The notes under the pieces were generated by a model, which saw only the letters and a list, made by a program, of their open reading frames with translations, was not told where the DNA came from and did not search any database. Position numbers and translations under genes: made by a program. A stretch of DNA of 64,000 nt. Source: Erythroxylum novogranatense. Taxonomy: Eukaryota > Streptophyta > Magnoliopsida > Malpighiales > Erythroxylaceae. This document shows positions 23,329 to 35,349 of the stretch, piece by piece. The stretch's first letter is position 1. Each line of letters opens with the position of its first letter. The DNA is taken from contig CM057228.1 in the NCBI GenBank assembly GCA_029891385.1, positions 81,704,964-81,768,963 of the forward strand, in the 5' to 3' direction.

Positions 23329-24426
23329 TGTTGGACCAATGGTGGTTGAAAAATTAATTCCACTTATGTTTTGATAATAATAAAATGTATAAATTGTTTA
23401 AGAAATTGTTTCAGTATTTTGGATTGATATTCAACAAAAGAATTGTGCAAATCAAGATGAGTTAGTGACAAATCATTGAAGAATCAGATGGGAGTTGTCC
23501 TCTAAGTGAAAATGACATAAAACATGAGGTTTGTAGAGAATTTGGTGGGATGTTATCATAGATGGCTAAACAAGTCGACTTATAGGAAACAAGTCGACTT
23601 ATCGAGGTAAACAAGTCGACTTATAGGAAACAAGTCGACTTATCGAGATAAACAAGTCGACTTATATATAACAAGTCGACTTATTGGAGAGCGGAGATGA
23701 ATTTTTCGTAAATGGTTGAAACAAGTCGACTTATGAATTCGACAAGTCGACTTATGTATGTAGCAGATCAACTCCAACGGTCCAATTAGCCAAAAATGGA
23801 AGGAGAGAATTAAGCAGCGGCTATAACAATCAAGCAACGGCTATATGAGTTCCCAACAGCTATATTTCTTCATATATAAAGGGTGGATGATTGATGAAGA
23901 AAATAAAGAAGTGCCATAAGCTCAAATACTCTCATATTGCTTCAAATTGCTCATTATTGCTCTTATATTGTTACAAATTGTTTTGAGCATTTGTTCTTCA
24001 TTCTTTGTATTGTTTTATTACAATTTAAGTGGCGAGTGAAAAGGTCACGTGAGGTAGGATTTGTCTTAGTAAGACAAATCGAGTGTAAAGGTTGCTTGAG
24101 CGAAAATCAGCGGTGTCGGTAGGATTTGTGCGGGAAGACAAATCGAGTGTAAAGGTAGCAGGCCGAAATCAAGCGGGATTGTAAAAAGTTCACACTAAAC
24201 TACAAAGTGTGCAATAAAGTGATTGGCAAAATCCTAACTGGGAGCTTAGGTAGAGGACGTAGGTCTTAGCACCGAACCTCTATAAAAACAGTGTTTGATC
24301 TTCTTCCTTACACTTTTCAATTAAGTTTATCAAAATTGTTTTTGTGTGTTTTAACTTCTGATTTTCTTGTAGAAATTATCAAAGACTTTTAAGATCTATT
24401 CAACCCCCACTTCTAGATCGCTTACA
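23329..24426 (+). mobile_element. Copia array LTR 4
   Basis: 1098 bp. Palindromes 23572-23753, TATATAAA 23873-23880, end CGCTTACA. Confidence 0.93.
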
Positions 24427-24428
24427 AT

Positions 24429-24440
24429 TGGTATCAGAGC
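24429..24440 (+). promoter_or_regulatory. Primer binding site, array unit 4
   Basis: TGGTATCAGAGC two bases after the LTR end, the standard initiator tRNA-Met site. Only units 4 and 5 keep it unchanged (unit 5 at 27899-27910); units 1, 2, 3 and 6 read TGGTATCGAGCG. Confidence 0.9.
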
Positions 24441-24454
24441 AGAAGTATCCGGGG

Positions 24455-26220
24455 ATGGCACACAATAAACTAGCGGAAGAAGGTAACACAAATTATCGCC
24501 CTCCTTTATTTAATGGTACTAACTATTCTTCTTGGAAAAATCCTATGAAGTACCACATCATTAGCGAGGGAGTAGAATATTGGAAGATAATTATCTTCGG
24601 TCCTCAACCACCGTTAAAAGAAAATGGTGAGTTAAAAACGGAGCTGGAGTATGATGATAACGATTGGAGGCAAGCGTACATCAACGCCAAAGCTATGAAG
24701 CTGATATATTGTGCATTAACGGTCGAGGAAAGAAACCGGGTAAATTCTTGCACCACTGCCAAGGAAATGTGGGAGAGACTTCGAGTAACTCATGAAGGGA
24801 CAAATCAAGTCCGGGAGACAAAGATCAACATGCTTCTCCACGACTACGAGATGTTCGTCATGAAGGAAGGTGAGTCAATTTCTACAATGCTTGACCGTTT
24901 TGCAGAAATCATAAATGAATTAGGCAACCTTGGGAAGCATATGACGGATAGCGAGAAGGTGAAGAAGATTCTTCGTTCACTTTTGAAGGAATGGGATTCT
25001 CAAGTCACCGCAATTATGGAATCAAAGGATCTCAACCATCTGGAATTCAACGCTTTGGTGGGATCACTCATCAACTATGAGATTATTCTCAAATCGAGAG
25101 GAGGAAGAGGTAAGCCACAAAAGTCGATTGCTTTAAAAGCTAATATTTCTTCTTTTGATGAGAGTGATGAAGAAATAGATGAAGAAGAAGATGATGAAGA
25201 AGTAGCGATGTATGCTCGAAATCTGAGAAAGTTCAAAGGACTTCTCAAAAAGAAGAAAAGAATTACGTGGTGGAGAAATTGAGGATAGGAAAAGGTACAC
25301 CACGGAAAGAGAAATAAAGGCTATGAAGAAAAAAGAACAATGAAGAATCTTTGGAAGTGCGAAAAAGAGGTCACATCGCTAGAGAATGCAAAAGCTCTTC
25401 GTCTATTCAGAAAAATGACAAATCGACAAAGGAAAAGGAAAACCAGCCTGGTGGCAACTTGGAGTGATGATGAGGAAGCATACCAAAGCGATGATGAAAA
25501 CAACCTAGCGCTTATGGCGATAGCTCCTCAACAGTGATGATGAAGATGAGGTAACATTTTTGATCAAGATCTTATAGAGTCTTTTAATTCTTTGCAAATT
25601 GATTTTGAAGAAGCCATTGAGATTAACAAAAATTAAGAAAGAAGATCGTGAATTGGTTGCTGAAAATAGTGTCTTACATGAAACGATTGATGATTTAGAT
25701 AGTCGAAAAGAAGATCATTCTGCATGTCTTATTGAAAAGAAAATCTTATTTGTGAACTTGATAGGCTTGAAAAGAATTTTCAGTATGTGGTTGGTAAATT
25801 CATTTGGTGGAAATGCTAAGTTTGAAGAATTGTTGTCTTTACAAAGATATACTATTTCTAAACATGGCTTAGGATATGATCCATATAATAGAGAATGTTC
25901 TTTAATTTCCAAATTTACTAAGGATGGAAAAATCACTCAATGTGCTAGATGTTTGAAAGATGGTCACATAGAAATTGCTGCTGCAATAGTACTAGAAGAT
26001 GTGTTAAAGTTAAGAAAATTTGGGTTATTAAAGGCACAATACCACCTAATGTGGTTTATATGGCTAACAAAATGGACCCAAGATGGCTTGGGTACCAATG
26101 AGAAGAAAGGATGTTTCAGTTGTAGAGTACAAGCAAGGAATGAAAATCCACCAAGCACATGGTACAACCGATAGTGGAAGTTCAAGGCATATGAGTGGAG
26201 ACAACAACAAAATCGACTAA
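24455..26220 (+). pseudogene. Unit 4 gag with protease stub (intact first 275 codons)
   Basis: ATG at 24455, shortly after the PBS, in context GGGGATGGCACAC. Open to a TGA at 25280-25282. It begins MAHNKLAEEGNTNYRPP, then the copia gag core with WKNPMKYH and the IIFGPQPPL segment, and ends shortly after the acidic DESDEEIDEEEDDEE stretch. The frame is lost near 25250 where CAAAAACAGAAG of unit 2 reads CAAAAAGAAG. Later pieces: 25340-25537 and 25599-26174 (coiled coil, second knuckle damaged by TGCTGCAAT). Protease DSGSSRHMSGD stub, then TAA at 26218. Codes for Gag only; capsid formation is the family role. Confidence 0.85.
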
Positions 26221-26805
26221 TGGGTGTCTAAGTCGACCAATTGGTGACAAGTCTGGTAAACAAATTGACTTATGTCTACGGATTCTTTTCTTTGTTTCAA
26301 GTGTGTGGTACTTCTTATGACTTTTTTGTAATGACTATTGCCTTTATTTGTGTTTCTTTGTTTTGTTTGTTTATGGACTGCATTGCGACTATTTTTCATT
26401 TTTCATATTGGTTTTAATTATGACAAAAGGGGAGTAATATTGAAAATTGATAATTGGTATCTTTTAGTCACCGTCATTTGATTGAGGGAGTGTGTTTGAT
26501 TCGAGACTATTTGTGTTTGATGACTTGTTTCTCTATTTAATGTGATTGCGATATTTCATCGATTGTTGATTTGTATTAGTTATTTTGATTATGACAAACA
26601 GGGGAGAAAATGAGAAATTGGATTTCCTTTTGTTACTTGATTAAGAGGAGTTTGTTAAAATTTTAATTGATTTTTCAAGGTTATGATTTATATGATTGAG
26701 GGGAGACTTAACCAAAATGACAAGGTATAAAACCTTGATCAATGTTTCTTTGTTTTCATTTCTTAAACAATTTCTAAGTATTTTGTCATTATCAAAAGGG
26801 GAGAT

Positions 26806-27896
26806 TGTTGGACCAATGGTGGTTGAAAAATTAATTCCACTTATGTTTTGATAATAATAAAATGTATAGAATTGTTTAAGAAATTGTTTCAGTATTTTGG
26901 ATTGATATTCAACAAAAGAATTGTGCAAATCAAGATGAGTTAGTGACAAATCATTGAAGAATCAGATGGGAGTTGTCCTTTAAGTGAAAATGACATAAAA
27001 CATGAGGTTTGTAGAGAATTTGGTCGGATGTTATCATAGATGGCTAAACAAGTCGACTTATAGGAAACAAGTCGACTTATCGAGGTAAACAAGTCGACTT
27101 ATAGAAACAAGTCGACTTATCGAGATAAACAAGTCGACTTATATATAACAAGTCGACTTATTGGAGAGCGGAGATGAATTTTTCAGTAAATGGTTGAAAC
27201 AAGTCGACTTATGAATTGACAAGTCGACTTATGTATGTAGCAGATCAACTCCAACGGTCCAATTAGCCAAAATGGAAGGAGAGAATTAAGCAACGGCTAT
27301 AACAATCAAGCAACGGCTATATGAGTTCCCAACAGCTATATTTCTTCATATATAAAGGGTGGATGATTGATGAAGAAAATAAAGAAGTGCCATAAGCTCA
27401 AATACTCTCATATTGCTTCAAATTGCTCATTATTGCTCTTATATTGTTACAAATTGTTTTGAGCATTTGTTCTTCATTCTTTGTATTGTTTTATTACAAT
27501 TTAAGTGGCAGTGAAAAGGTCACGTGAGGTAGGATTTGTGCTTAGTAAGACAAATCGAGTGTAAAGGTTGCTTGAGCGAAAATCAAGCGGTGTCGGTAGG
27601 ATTTGTCTTGGGAAGACAAATCGAGTGTAAAGGTAGCTTGAGCGAAATCAAGCGGGATTGTAAAAGTTCACACTAAACTACAAAGTGTGCAATAAAGTGA
27701 TTGGCAAAATCCTAATGGGAGCTTAGGTAGAGGGCGTGGGTCTTAGCAGAACCTCTATAAAAAGTGTTTGATCTTCTTCCTTACACTTTTCAATTAAGTT
27801 TATCAAAATTGTTTTGTGTGTTTTAACTTCGATTTTCTTGTAGAAATTATCAAAGAGTTTTAAGATCTATTCAACCCCCCTTCTAGATCGCTAACA
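26806..27896 (+). mobile_element. Copia array LTR 5
   Basis: 1091 bp. Palindromes 27050-27230, TATATAAA 27349-27356, end CGCTAACA. Confidence 0.92.
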
Positions 27897-30288
27897 ATTG
27901 GTATCAGAGCAGAAGTATCCGGGGATGGCACACAATAAACTAGCGGAAGAAGGTAACACAAATTATCGCCCTCCTTTATTTAATGGTACTAACTATTCTT
28001 CTTGGAAAAATCCTATGAAGTACCACATCATTAGCGAGGGAGTAGAATATTGGAAGATAATTATCTTCGGTCCTCAACCACCGTTAAAAGAAAATGGTGA
28101 GTTAAAAACGGAGCTGGAGTATGATGATAACGATTGGAGGCAAGCGTACATCAACGCCAAAGCTATGAAGCTGATATATTGTGCATTAACGGTCGAGGAA
28201 AGAAACCGGGTAAATTCTTGCACCACTGCCAAGGAAATGTGGGAGAGACTTCGAGTAACTCATGAAGGGACAAATCAAGTACGGGAGACAAAGATCAACA
28301 TGCTTCTCCACGACTACGAGATGTTCGTCATGAAGGAAGGTGAGTCAATTTCTACAATGCTTGACCGTTTTGCAGAAATCATAAATGAATTAGGCAACCT
28401 TGGGAAGCATATGACGGATAGCGAGAAGGTGAAGAAGATTCTTCGTTCACTGCCGAAGGAATGGGATTCTCAAGTCACCGCAATTATGGAATCAAAGGAT
28501 CTCAACCATCTGGAATTCAACGCTTTGGTGGGATCACTCATCAACTATGAGATTATTCTCAAATCGAGAGGAGGAAGAGGTAAGCCACAAAAGTCGATTG
28601 CTTTAAAAGCTAATATTTCTTCTTTTGATGAGAGTGATGAAGAAATAGATGAAGAAGAAGATGATGAAGAAGTAGCGATGTATGCTCGAAATCGAGAAAG
28701 TTCAAAGGACTTCTCAAAACAGAAGAAAAGAATTACGTGGTGGAGAAATTGAGGATAGGAAAAGGTACACCACGGAAAAGAGAAATAAAGGCTATGAAGA
28801 AAAAAGAACAATGAAGAATCTTTGGAAGTGCGAAAAAGAGGTCACATCGCTAGAGAATGCAAAAGCTCTTCGTCTATTCAGAAAAATGACAAATCGACAA
28901 AGGAAAAGGAAAACCACTGGTGGCAACTTGGAGTGATGATGAGGAAGCATACCAAAGCGATGATGAAAACAACCTAGCGCTTATGGCGATAGCTCCTCAA
29001 CAAGTGATGATGAAGATGAGGTAACATTTTTGATCAAGATCTTATAGAGTCTTTTAATGCTTTGCAAATTGATTTTGAAGAAGCCATTGAGATTAACAAA
29101 AAATTAAGAAAGAAGATACGTGAATTGGTTGCTGAAAATAGTGTCTTACATGAAACGATTGATGATTTAGATAGTCCAAAAGAAGATCATTCTGCATGTC
29201 TTATTGAAAAAGAAAATCTTATTTGTGAACTTGATAGGCTTCAAAAGAATTTTAGTATGTGGTTGGTAAATTCGCTGGTGGAAATGCTAAGTTTGAAGAA
29301 TTGTTGTCTTTACAAAGATATACTATTTCTAAACATGGCTTAGGATATGATCCATATAATAGAGAATGTTCTTTAATTTCCAAATTTACTAAGGATGGAA
29401 AAATCACTCAATGTGCTAGATGTTTGAAAGATGGTCACATAGAAATTGCCTGCAATAGTACTAGAAGATGTGTTAAAGTTAAGAAAATTTGGGTTATTAA
29501 AGGCACAATACCACCTAATGTGGTTTATATGGCTAACCAAAATGGACCCAAGATGGCTTGGGTACCAATGAGAAGAAAGGATGTTTCAGTTGTAGGTACA
29601 AGCAAGGAATGAAAATCCACCAAGCACATGGTACACTGATAGTGGAAGTTCAAGGCATATGAGTGGAGACAACAACAAAATCGACTAATGGGTGTCTAAG
29701 TCGACCAATTGGTGACAAGTCTGGTAAACAAATTGACTTATGTCTACACGGATTCTTTTGCTGTTTCAAGTGTGTGGTACTTCTTATGACTGTTTTGTAA
29801 TGACTATTGCCTTTATTTGTGTTTGCTGTTTTGTTTGTTTATGGACTGCATTGCGACTATTTTTTCATTTTTCATATTGGTTTTTAATTATGACAAAAAG
29901 GGGGAGTAATATTGAAAATTGATAATTGGTATCTTTTAGTCACCGTCATTTGATTGAGGGGGAGTGTGTTTGATTCGAGACTATTTGTGTTTGATGACTT
30001 GTTTCTCTATTTAATGTGATTGCGATATTTCATCGATTGTTGATTTGTATTAGTTATTTTGATTATGACAAACAGGGGGAGAAAAATGAGAAATTGGATT
30101 TCCTTTTGTTACTTGATTAAGAGGGAGTTTGTTAAAATTTTAATTGATTTTTCAAGGTTATGATTTATATGATTGAGGGGGAGACTTCTAACCAAAATGA
30201 CAAGGTATAAAAACCTTGATCAATGTTTCTTTGTTTTCATTTCTTAAACAATTTCTAAGTATTTTGTCATTATCAAAAAGGGGGAGAT
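27897..30288 (+). mobile_element. Copia array interior 5
   Basis: Intact PBS at 27899-27910, intact gag N-terminus, full-length purine runs (AAAAAGGGGGAG) in the tail, including the PPT before LTR 6. Confidence 0.9.
27925..29688 (+). pseudogene. Unit 5 gag with protease stub
   Basis: ATG at 27925 and open to TGA at 28750-28752, 275 codons, nearly identical to unit 4 but keeping RSLPKEWDSQ where unit 4 has RSLLKEWDSQ. The frame shifts near 28695 (missing bases in AATCTGAGAAAG) and again further on. 29062-29343 gives the coiled coil with SPKEDHSACLIEKENLICEL, and 29259-29612 the tail with an intact second knuckle CARCLKDGHIEIAC and the KKIWVIKG segment ending TSKE. Protease stub WYTDSGSSRHMSGD then TAA at 29686-29688. 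Confidence 0.85.
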
Positions 30289-31391
30289 TGTTGGACCAAT
30301 GGTGGTTGAAAAATTAATTCCACTTATGTTTTGATAATAATAAAATGTATAGAATTGTTTAAGAAATTGTTTCAGGTATTTTGGATTGATATTCAACAAA
30401 AGAATTGTGCAAATCAAGATGAGTTAGTGACAAATCATTGAAGAATCAGATGGGAGTTGTCCTCTAAGTGAAAATGACATAAAACATGAGGTTTGTAGAG
30501 AATTTGGTGGGATGTTATCATAGATGGCTAAACAAGTCGACTTATAGAAACAAGTCGACTTATCGAGGTAAACAAGTCGACTTATAGGAAACAAGTCGAC
30601 TTATCGAGATAAACAAGTCGACTTATATATAACAAGTCGACTTATTGGAGAGCGGAGATGAATTTTTCGGTAAATGGTTGAAACAAGTCGACTTATGAAT
30701 TCGACAAGTCGACTTATGTATGTAGCAGATCAACTCCAACGGTCCAATTAGCCAAAAATGGAAGGGAGAGAATTAAGCAACGGCTATAACAATCAAGCAA
30801 CGGCTATATGAGTTCCCAACAGCTATATTTCTTCATATATAAAGGGTGGATGATTGATGAAGAAAATAAAGAAGTGCCATAAGCTCAAATACTCTCATAT
30901 TGCTTCAAATTGCTCATTATTGCTCTTATATTGTTACAAATTGTTTTGAGCATTTGTTCTTCATTCTTTGTATTGTTTTATTACAATTTAAGTGACGAGT
31001 GAAAAGGTCACGTGAGGTAGGATTTGTGCCGTAAGACAAATCGAGTGTAAAGGTTGCTTGAGCCAAAAATCAAGCGGTGTCGGTAGGATTTGTGCCGGAA
31101 GACAAATCGAGTGTAAAGGTAGCTTGAGCCAGAAATCAAGCGGGATTGTAAAAAGTTCACACTAAACTACAAAGTGTGCAATAAAGTGATTGGCAAAATC
31201 CTAACTGGGAGCTTAGGTAGAGGACGTAGGTCTTAGCACCGAACCTCTATAAAAACAGTGTTTGATCTTCTTCCTTACACTTTTCAATTAAGTTTATCAA
31301 AATTGTTTTTGTGTGTTTTAACTTCTGATTTTCTTGTAGAAATTATCAAAGAGTTTTAAGATCTATTCAACCCCACTTCTAGATCGCTACA
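30289..31391 (+). mobile_element. Copia array LTR 6
   Basis: 1103 bp. Palindromes 30534-30714, TATATAAA 30836-30843. Leader hairpin loops are of the GCCGTAAG/GCCGGAAG type shared with LTR 1. Confidence 0.93.
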
Positions 31392-33772
31392 ATTGGTATC
31401 GAGCGAAAGTATCCGGGATGGCACACAATAAACTAGCGGAAGAAGGTAACCAAGTTATCGCCTCCTTTATTTAATGGTACTAACTATTCTTCTTGGAAAA
31501 ATCCTATGAAGTACCACATCATTAGCGAGGGTAGAATATTGGAAGATAATTATCTTCGGTCCTCAACCACCGTTAAAAGAAAATGGTGAGTTAAAAACGG
31601 AGCTGGAGTATGATGATAACGATTGGAGGCAAGCGTACATCAACGCCAAAGCTATGAAGCTGATATATTGTGCATTAACGGTCGAGGAAAGAAACCGGGT
31701 AAATTCTTGCACCACCGCCAAGGAAATGTGGGAGAGACTTGAGTAACTCATGAAGGACAAATCAAGTGCACGGGAGACAAAGATTAACATGCTTCTCCAC
31801 GACTACGAGATGTTCGTCATGAAGGAAGGTGAGTCAATTTCTACAATGCTTGACCGTTTTGCAGAAATCATAAATGAATTAGGCAACCTTGGGAAGCATA
31901 TGACGGATAGCGAGAAGGTGAAGAAGATTCTTCGTTCACTGCCGAAGGAATGGGATTCTCAAGTCACCGCAATTATGGAATCAAAGGATCTCAACCATCT
32001 GGAATTCAACGCTTTGGTGGGATCACTCATCAACTATGAGATTATTCTCAAATCGAGAGGAGGAAGAGGTAAGCCACAAAAGTCGATTGCTTTAAAAGCT
32101 AATATTTCTTCTTTTGATGAGAGTGATGAAGAAATAGATGAAGAAGAAGATGATGAAGAAGTAGCGATGTATGCTCGAAATCTGAGAAAGTTCAAAGGAC
32201 TTCTCAAAAACAGAAGAAAAGAATTACGTGGTGGAGAAATTGAGGATAGGAAAAGGTACACCACGGAAAAGAGAAATAAAGGCTATGAAGAAAAAAAGAA
32301 CAATGAAGAATGCTAGAAGTGCGAAAAAAGAGGTCACATCGCTAGAGAATGCAAAAGCTCTTCGTCTATTCAGAAAAATGACAAATCGACAAAGGAAAAG
32401 GAAAACCACTGGTGGCAACTTGGAGTGATGATGAGGAAGCATACCAAAGCGATGATGAAAACAACCTAGCGCTTATGGCCATAGCTCCTCAACAAGTGAT
32501 GATGAAGATGAGGTAACATTTTTTGATCAAGATCTTATAGAGTCTTTTAATGCTTTGCAAATTGATTTTGAAGAAGCCATTGAGATTAACAAAAAATTAA
32601 GAAAGAAGATACGTGAATTGGTTGCTGAAAATAGTGTCTTACATGAAACGATTGATGATTTAGATAGTCCAAAAGAAGATCATTCTGCATGTCTTATTGA
32701 AAAAGAAAATCTTATTTGTGAACTTGATAGGCTTCGAAAAGAATTTTCGTATGTGGTTGGTAAATTCGCTGGTGGAAATGCTAAGTTTGAAGAATTGTTG
32801 TCTTTACAAAGATATACTATTTCTAAACATGGCTTAGGATATGATCCATATAATAGAGAATGTTCTTTAATTTCCAAATTTACTAAGGATGGAAAAATCA
32901 CTCAATGTGCTAGATGTTTGAAAGATGGTCACATAGAAATTGCCTGCAATAGTACTAGAAGATGTGTTAAAGTTAAGAAAATTTGGGTTATTAAAGGCAC
33001 AATACCACCTAATGTGGTTTATATGGCTAACCAAAATGGACCCAAGATGGCTTGGGTACCAATGAGAAGAAAGGATGTTTCAGTTGTAGGTACAAGCAAG
33101 GAATGAAAATCCACCAAGCACATGGTACACTGATAGTGGAAGTTCAAGGCATATGAGTGGAGACAACAACAAAATCGACTAATGGGTGTCTAAGTCGACC
33201 AATTGGTGACAAGTCTGGTAAACAAATTGACTTATGTCTACACGGATTCTTTTGCTGTTTCAAGTGTGTGGTACTTCTTATGACTGTTTTGTAATGACTA
33301 TTGCCTTTATTTGTGTTTGCTGTTTTGTTTGTTTATGGACTGCATTGCGACTATTTTTTCATTTTCATATTGGTTTTTAATTATGACAAAAAGGGGGAGT
33401 AATATTGAAAATTGATAATTGGTATCTTTTAGTCACCGTCATTTGATTGAGGGGGAGTGTGTTTGATTCGAGACTATTTGTGTTTGATGACTTGTTTCTC
33501 TATTTAATGTGATTGCGATATTTCATCGATTGTTGATTTGTATTAGTTATTTTGATTATGACAAACAGGGGAGAAAATGAGAAATTGGATTTCCTTTTGT
33601 TACTTGATTAAGAGGAGTTTGTTAAAATTTTAATTGATTTTCAAGGTTATGATTTATATGATTGAGGGGAGACTTAACAAAATGACAAGGTATAAAACCT
33701 TGATCAATGTTTCTTTGTTTTCATTTCTTAAACAATTTCTAAGTATTTTGTCATTATCAAAAAGGGGGAGAT
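31392..33772 (+). mobile_element. Copia array interior 6
   Basis: Tail purine runs are a mixture: full length near 33390 and 33450, shortened at 33560-33670, full length again at the PPT before LTR 7. Confidence 0.9.
31418..33182 (+). pseudogene. Unit 6 gag with protease stub
   Basis: ATG at 31418; early frame lost near 31455-31530. 31750-32316 is open for 188 residues across the gag core, acidic and lysine-rich parts and stops at TAG where unit 2 has TGG, the Trp of the first zinc knuckle. 32555-33106 is open for 183 residues: coiled coil, ELDRLRKEFSYVVGKFAGGN, intact second knuckle CARCLKDGHIEIAC, KKIWVIKG, end TSKE. This is the cleanest copy of the C-terminal half. The protease DSGSSRHMSGD stub follows in another frame, then TAA at 33180-33182. 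Confidence 0.85.
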
Positions 33773-34870
33773 TGTTGGACCAATGGTGGTTGAAAAATTA
33801 ATTCCACTTATGTTTTGATAATAATAAAATGTATAGAATTGTTTAAGAAATTGTTTCAGGTATTTTGGATTGATATTCAACAAAAGAATTGTGCAAATCA
33901 AGATGAGTTAGTGACAAATCATTGAAGAATCAGATGGGAGTTGTCCTCTAAGTGAAAATGACATAAAACATGAGGTTTGTAGAGAATTTGGTCGGATGTT
34001 ATCATAGATGGCTAAACAAGTCGACTTATAGGAAACAAATCGACTTATCGAGGTAAACAAGTCGACTTATAGGAAACAAGTCGACTTATCGAGATAAACA
34101 AGTCGACTTATATATAACAAGTCGACTTATTGGAGAGCGGAGATGAATTTTTGTAAATGGTTGAAACAAGTCGACTTATGAATTGACAAGTCGACTTATG
34201 TATGTAGCGATCAACTCCAACGGTCCAATTAGCCAAAATGGAAGGAGAGAATTAAACAACGGCTATAACAATCAAGCAACGGCTATATGAGTTCCCAACA
34301 GCTATATTTCTTCATATATAAAGGGTGGATGATTGATGAAGAAAATAAAGAAGTGCCATAAGCTCAAATACTCTCATATTGCTTCAAATTGCTCATTATT
34401 GCTCTTATATTGTTACAAATTGTTTTGAGCATTTGTTCTTCATTCTTTGTATTGTTTTATTACAATTTAAGTGACGAGTGAAAAGGTCACGTGAGGTAGG
34501 ATTTGTCTTAGTAAGACAAATCGAGTGTAAAGGTTGCTTGAGCCGAAAATCAGCGGTGTCGGTAGGATTTGTGCTTGAAGACAAATCGAGTGTAAAGGTA
34601 GCTTGGCCGAAATCAAGCGGGATTGTAAAAAGTTCACACTCAACTACAAAGTGTGCAATAAAGTGATTGGCAAAATCCTAAGTGGGAGCTTAGGTAGAGG
34701 ACGTAGGTCTTAGCACCGAACCTCTATAAAAACAGTGTTTGATCTTCTTCCTTACACTTTTCAATTAAGTTTATCAAAATTGTTTTTGTGTGTTTTAACT
34801 TCTGATTTTCTTGTAGAAATTATCAAAGAGTTTTAAGATCTATTCAACCCCCACTTCTAGATCGCTTACA
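33773..34870 (+). mobile_element. Copia array LTR 7 (terminal)
   Basis: 1098 bp. Palindromes 34018-34197 with one mutated copy, TATATAAA 34315-34322, end CGCTTACA followed at once by the TSD GTTAT, not by a PBS, so this is the true 3' end of the array. Confidence 0.93.
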
Positions 34871-34875
34871 GTTAT
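34871..34875. repeat. Target site duplication GTTAT (right edge of copia array)
   Basis: Matches 12910-12914. Confidence 0.9.
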
Positions 34876-35349
34876 CAATTAACTAGGTCAATCTTCACTA
34901 GATTTTTCTCCAATTTGTCTCTGAATTGTCAAAATCATTATCTCAAAAGTTCTGAAGTCAACTCCCAAATTTCTTTATCATCATTTATTATTATTTCTAT
35001 TTTCCATACATCAATTTACTTGCCAAGTGACATTTTTCCTAGTCTAATAATATTCAATCTTTTTAGAAATTATTCCTAAAATTCACCAAAAATTCAAAAT
35101 TAACAAATACACTCACCAATTAAATTTTCAATACAACAAATTCATAATTCTCACTAATATCACATCACAATTCAATTATACCCAAAATTTGTCAATGAAT
35201 GCATATACAATTATTTTCATGTGCAAAAACTTAACATTAACGTGCACGTGCATATCATATAATGCATGAGCATGAAATGCATTTTCTATTCTCTCGGTAA
35301 TCTTTCATATTTACTATTTAATCCTTAACTTGGGTAACGGGATGTTACA
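34876..35349 (-). mobile_element. Minus-oriented LTR fragment, proximal part
   Basis: Reverse complement starts TGTAACATCCCGTTACC and follows the LTR at 59559 closely (AAAGATTACYGAGAG, CATTTCATGCTCATGCAT, TTTTTGCACATGAAAATAAT). It was continuous with 12626-12914 before the copia array inserted. Confidence 0.75.

Larger units (their letters stand above)
24427..26805 (+). mobile_element. Copia array interior 4
   Basis: Carries an intact primer site and an intact gag N-terminus; the tail purine runs are shortened. Confidence 0.9.
12915..34870 (+). mobile_element. Tandem array of gag-only Ty1/copia elements (7 LTRs, 6 interiors)
   Basis: LTR starts at 12915, 16376, 19865, 23329, 26806, 30289 and 33773, a period of 3461-3489 bp. 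Neighbouring units share one LTR. Each interior has a PBS position, a gag frame with two CCHC zinc knuckles, a protease active-site stub, a non-coding tail with several purine runs and a PPT. Integrase, RT and RNase H are absent from all six. One 5 bp TSD brackets the whole array. This is a non-autonomous, TR-GAG-like copia derivative (gag tail and repeated GGGGGAG tail resemble the SIRE/Maximus lineage, inferred) multiplied by unequal recombination between LTRs or by insertion of a concatemer. Confidence 0.92.
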
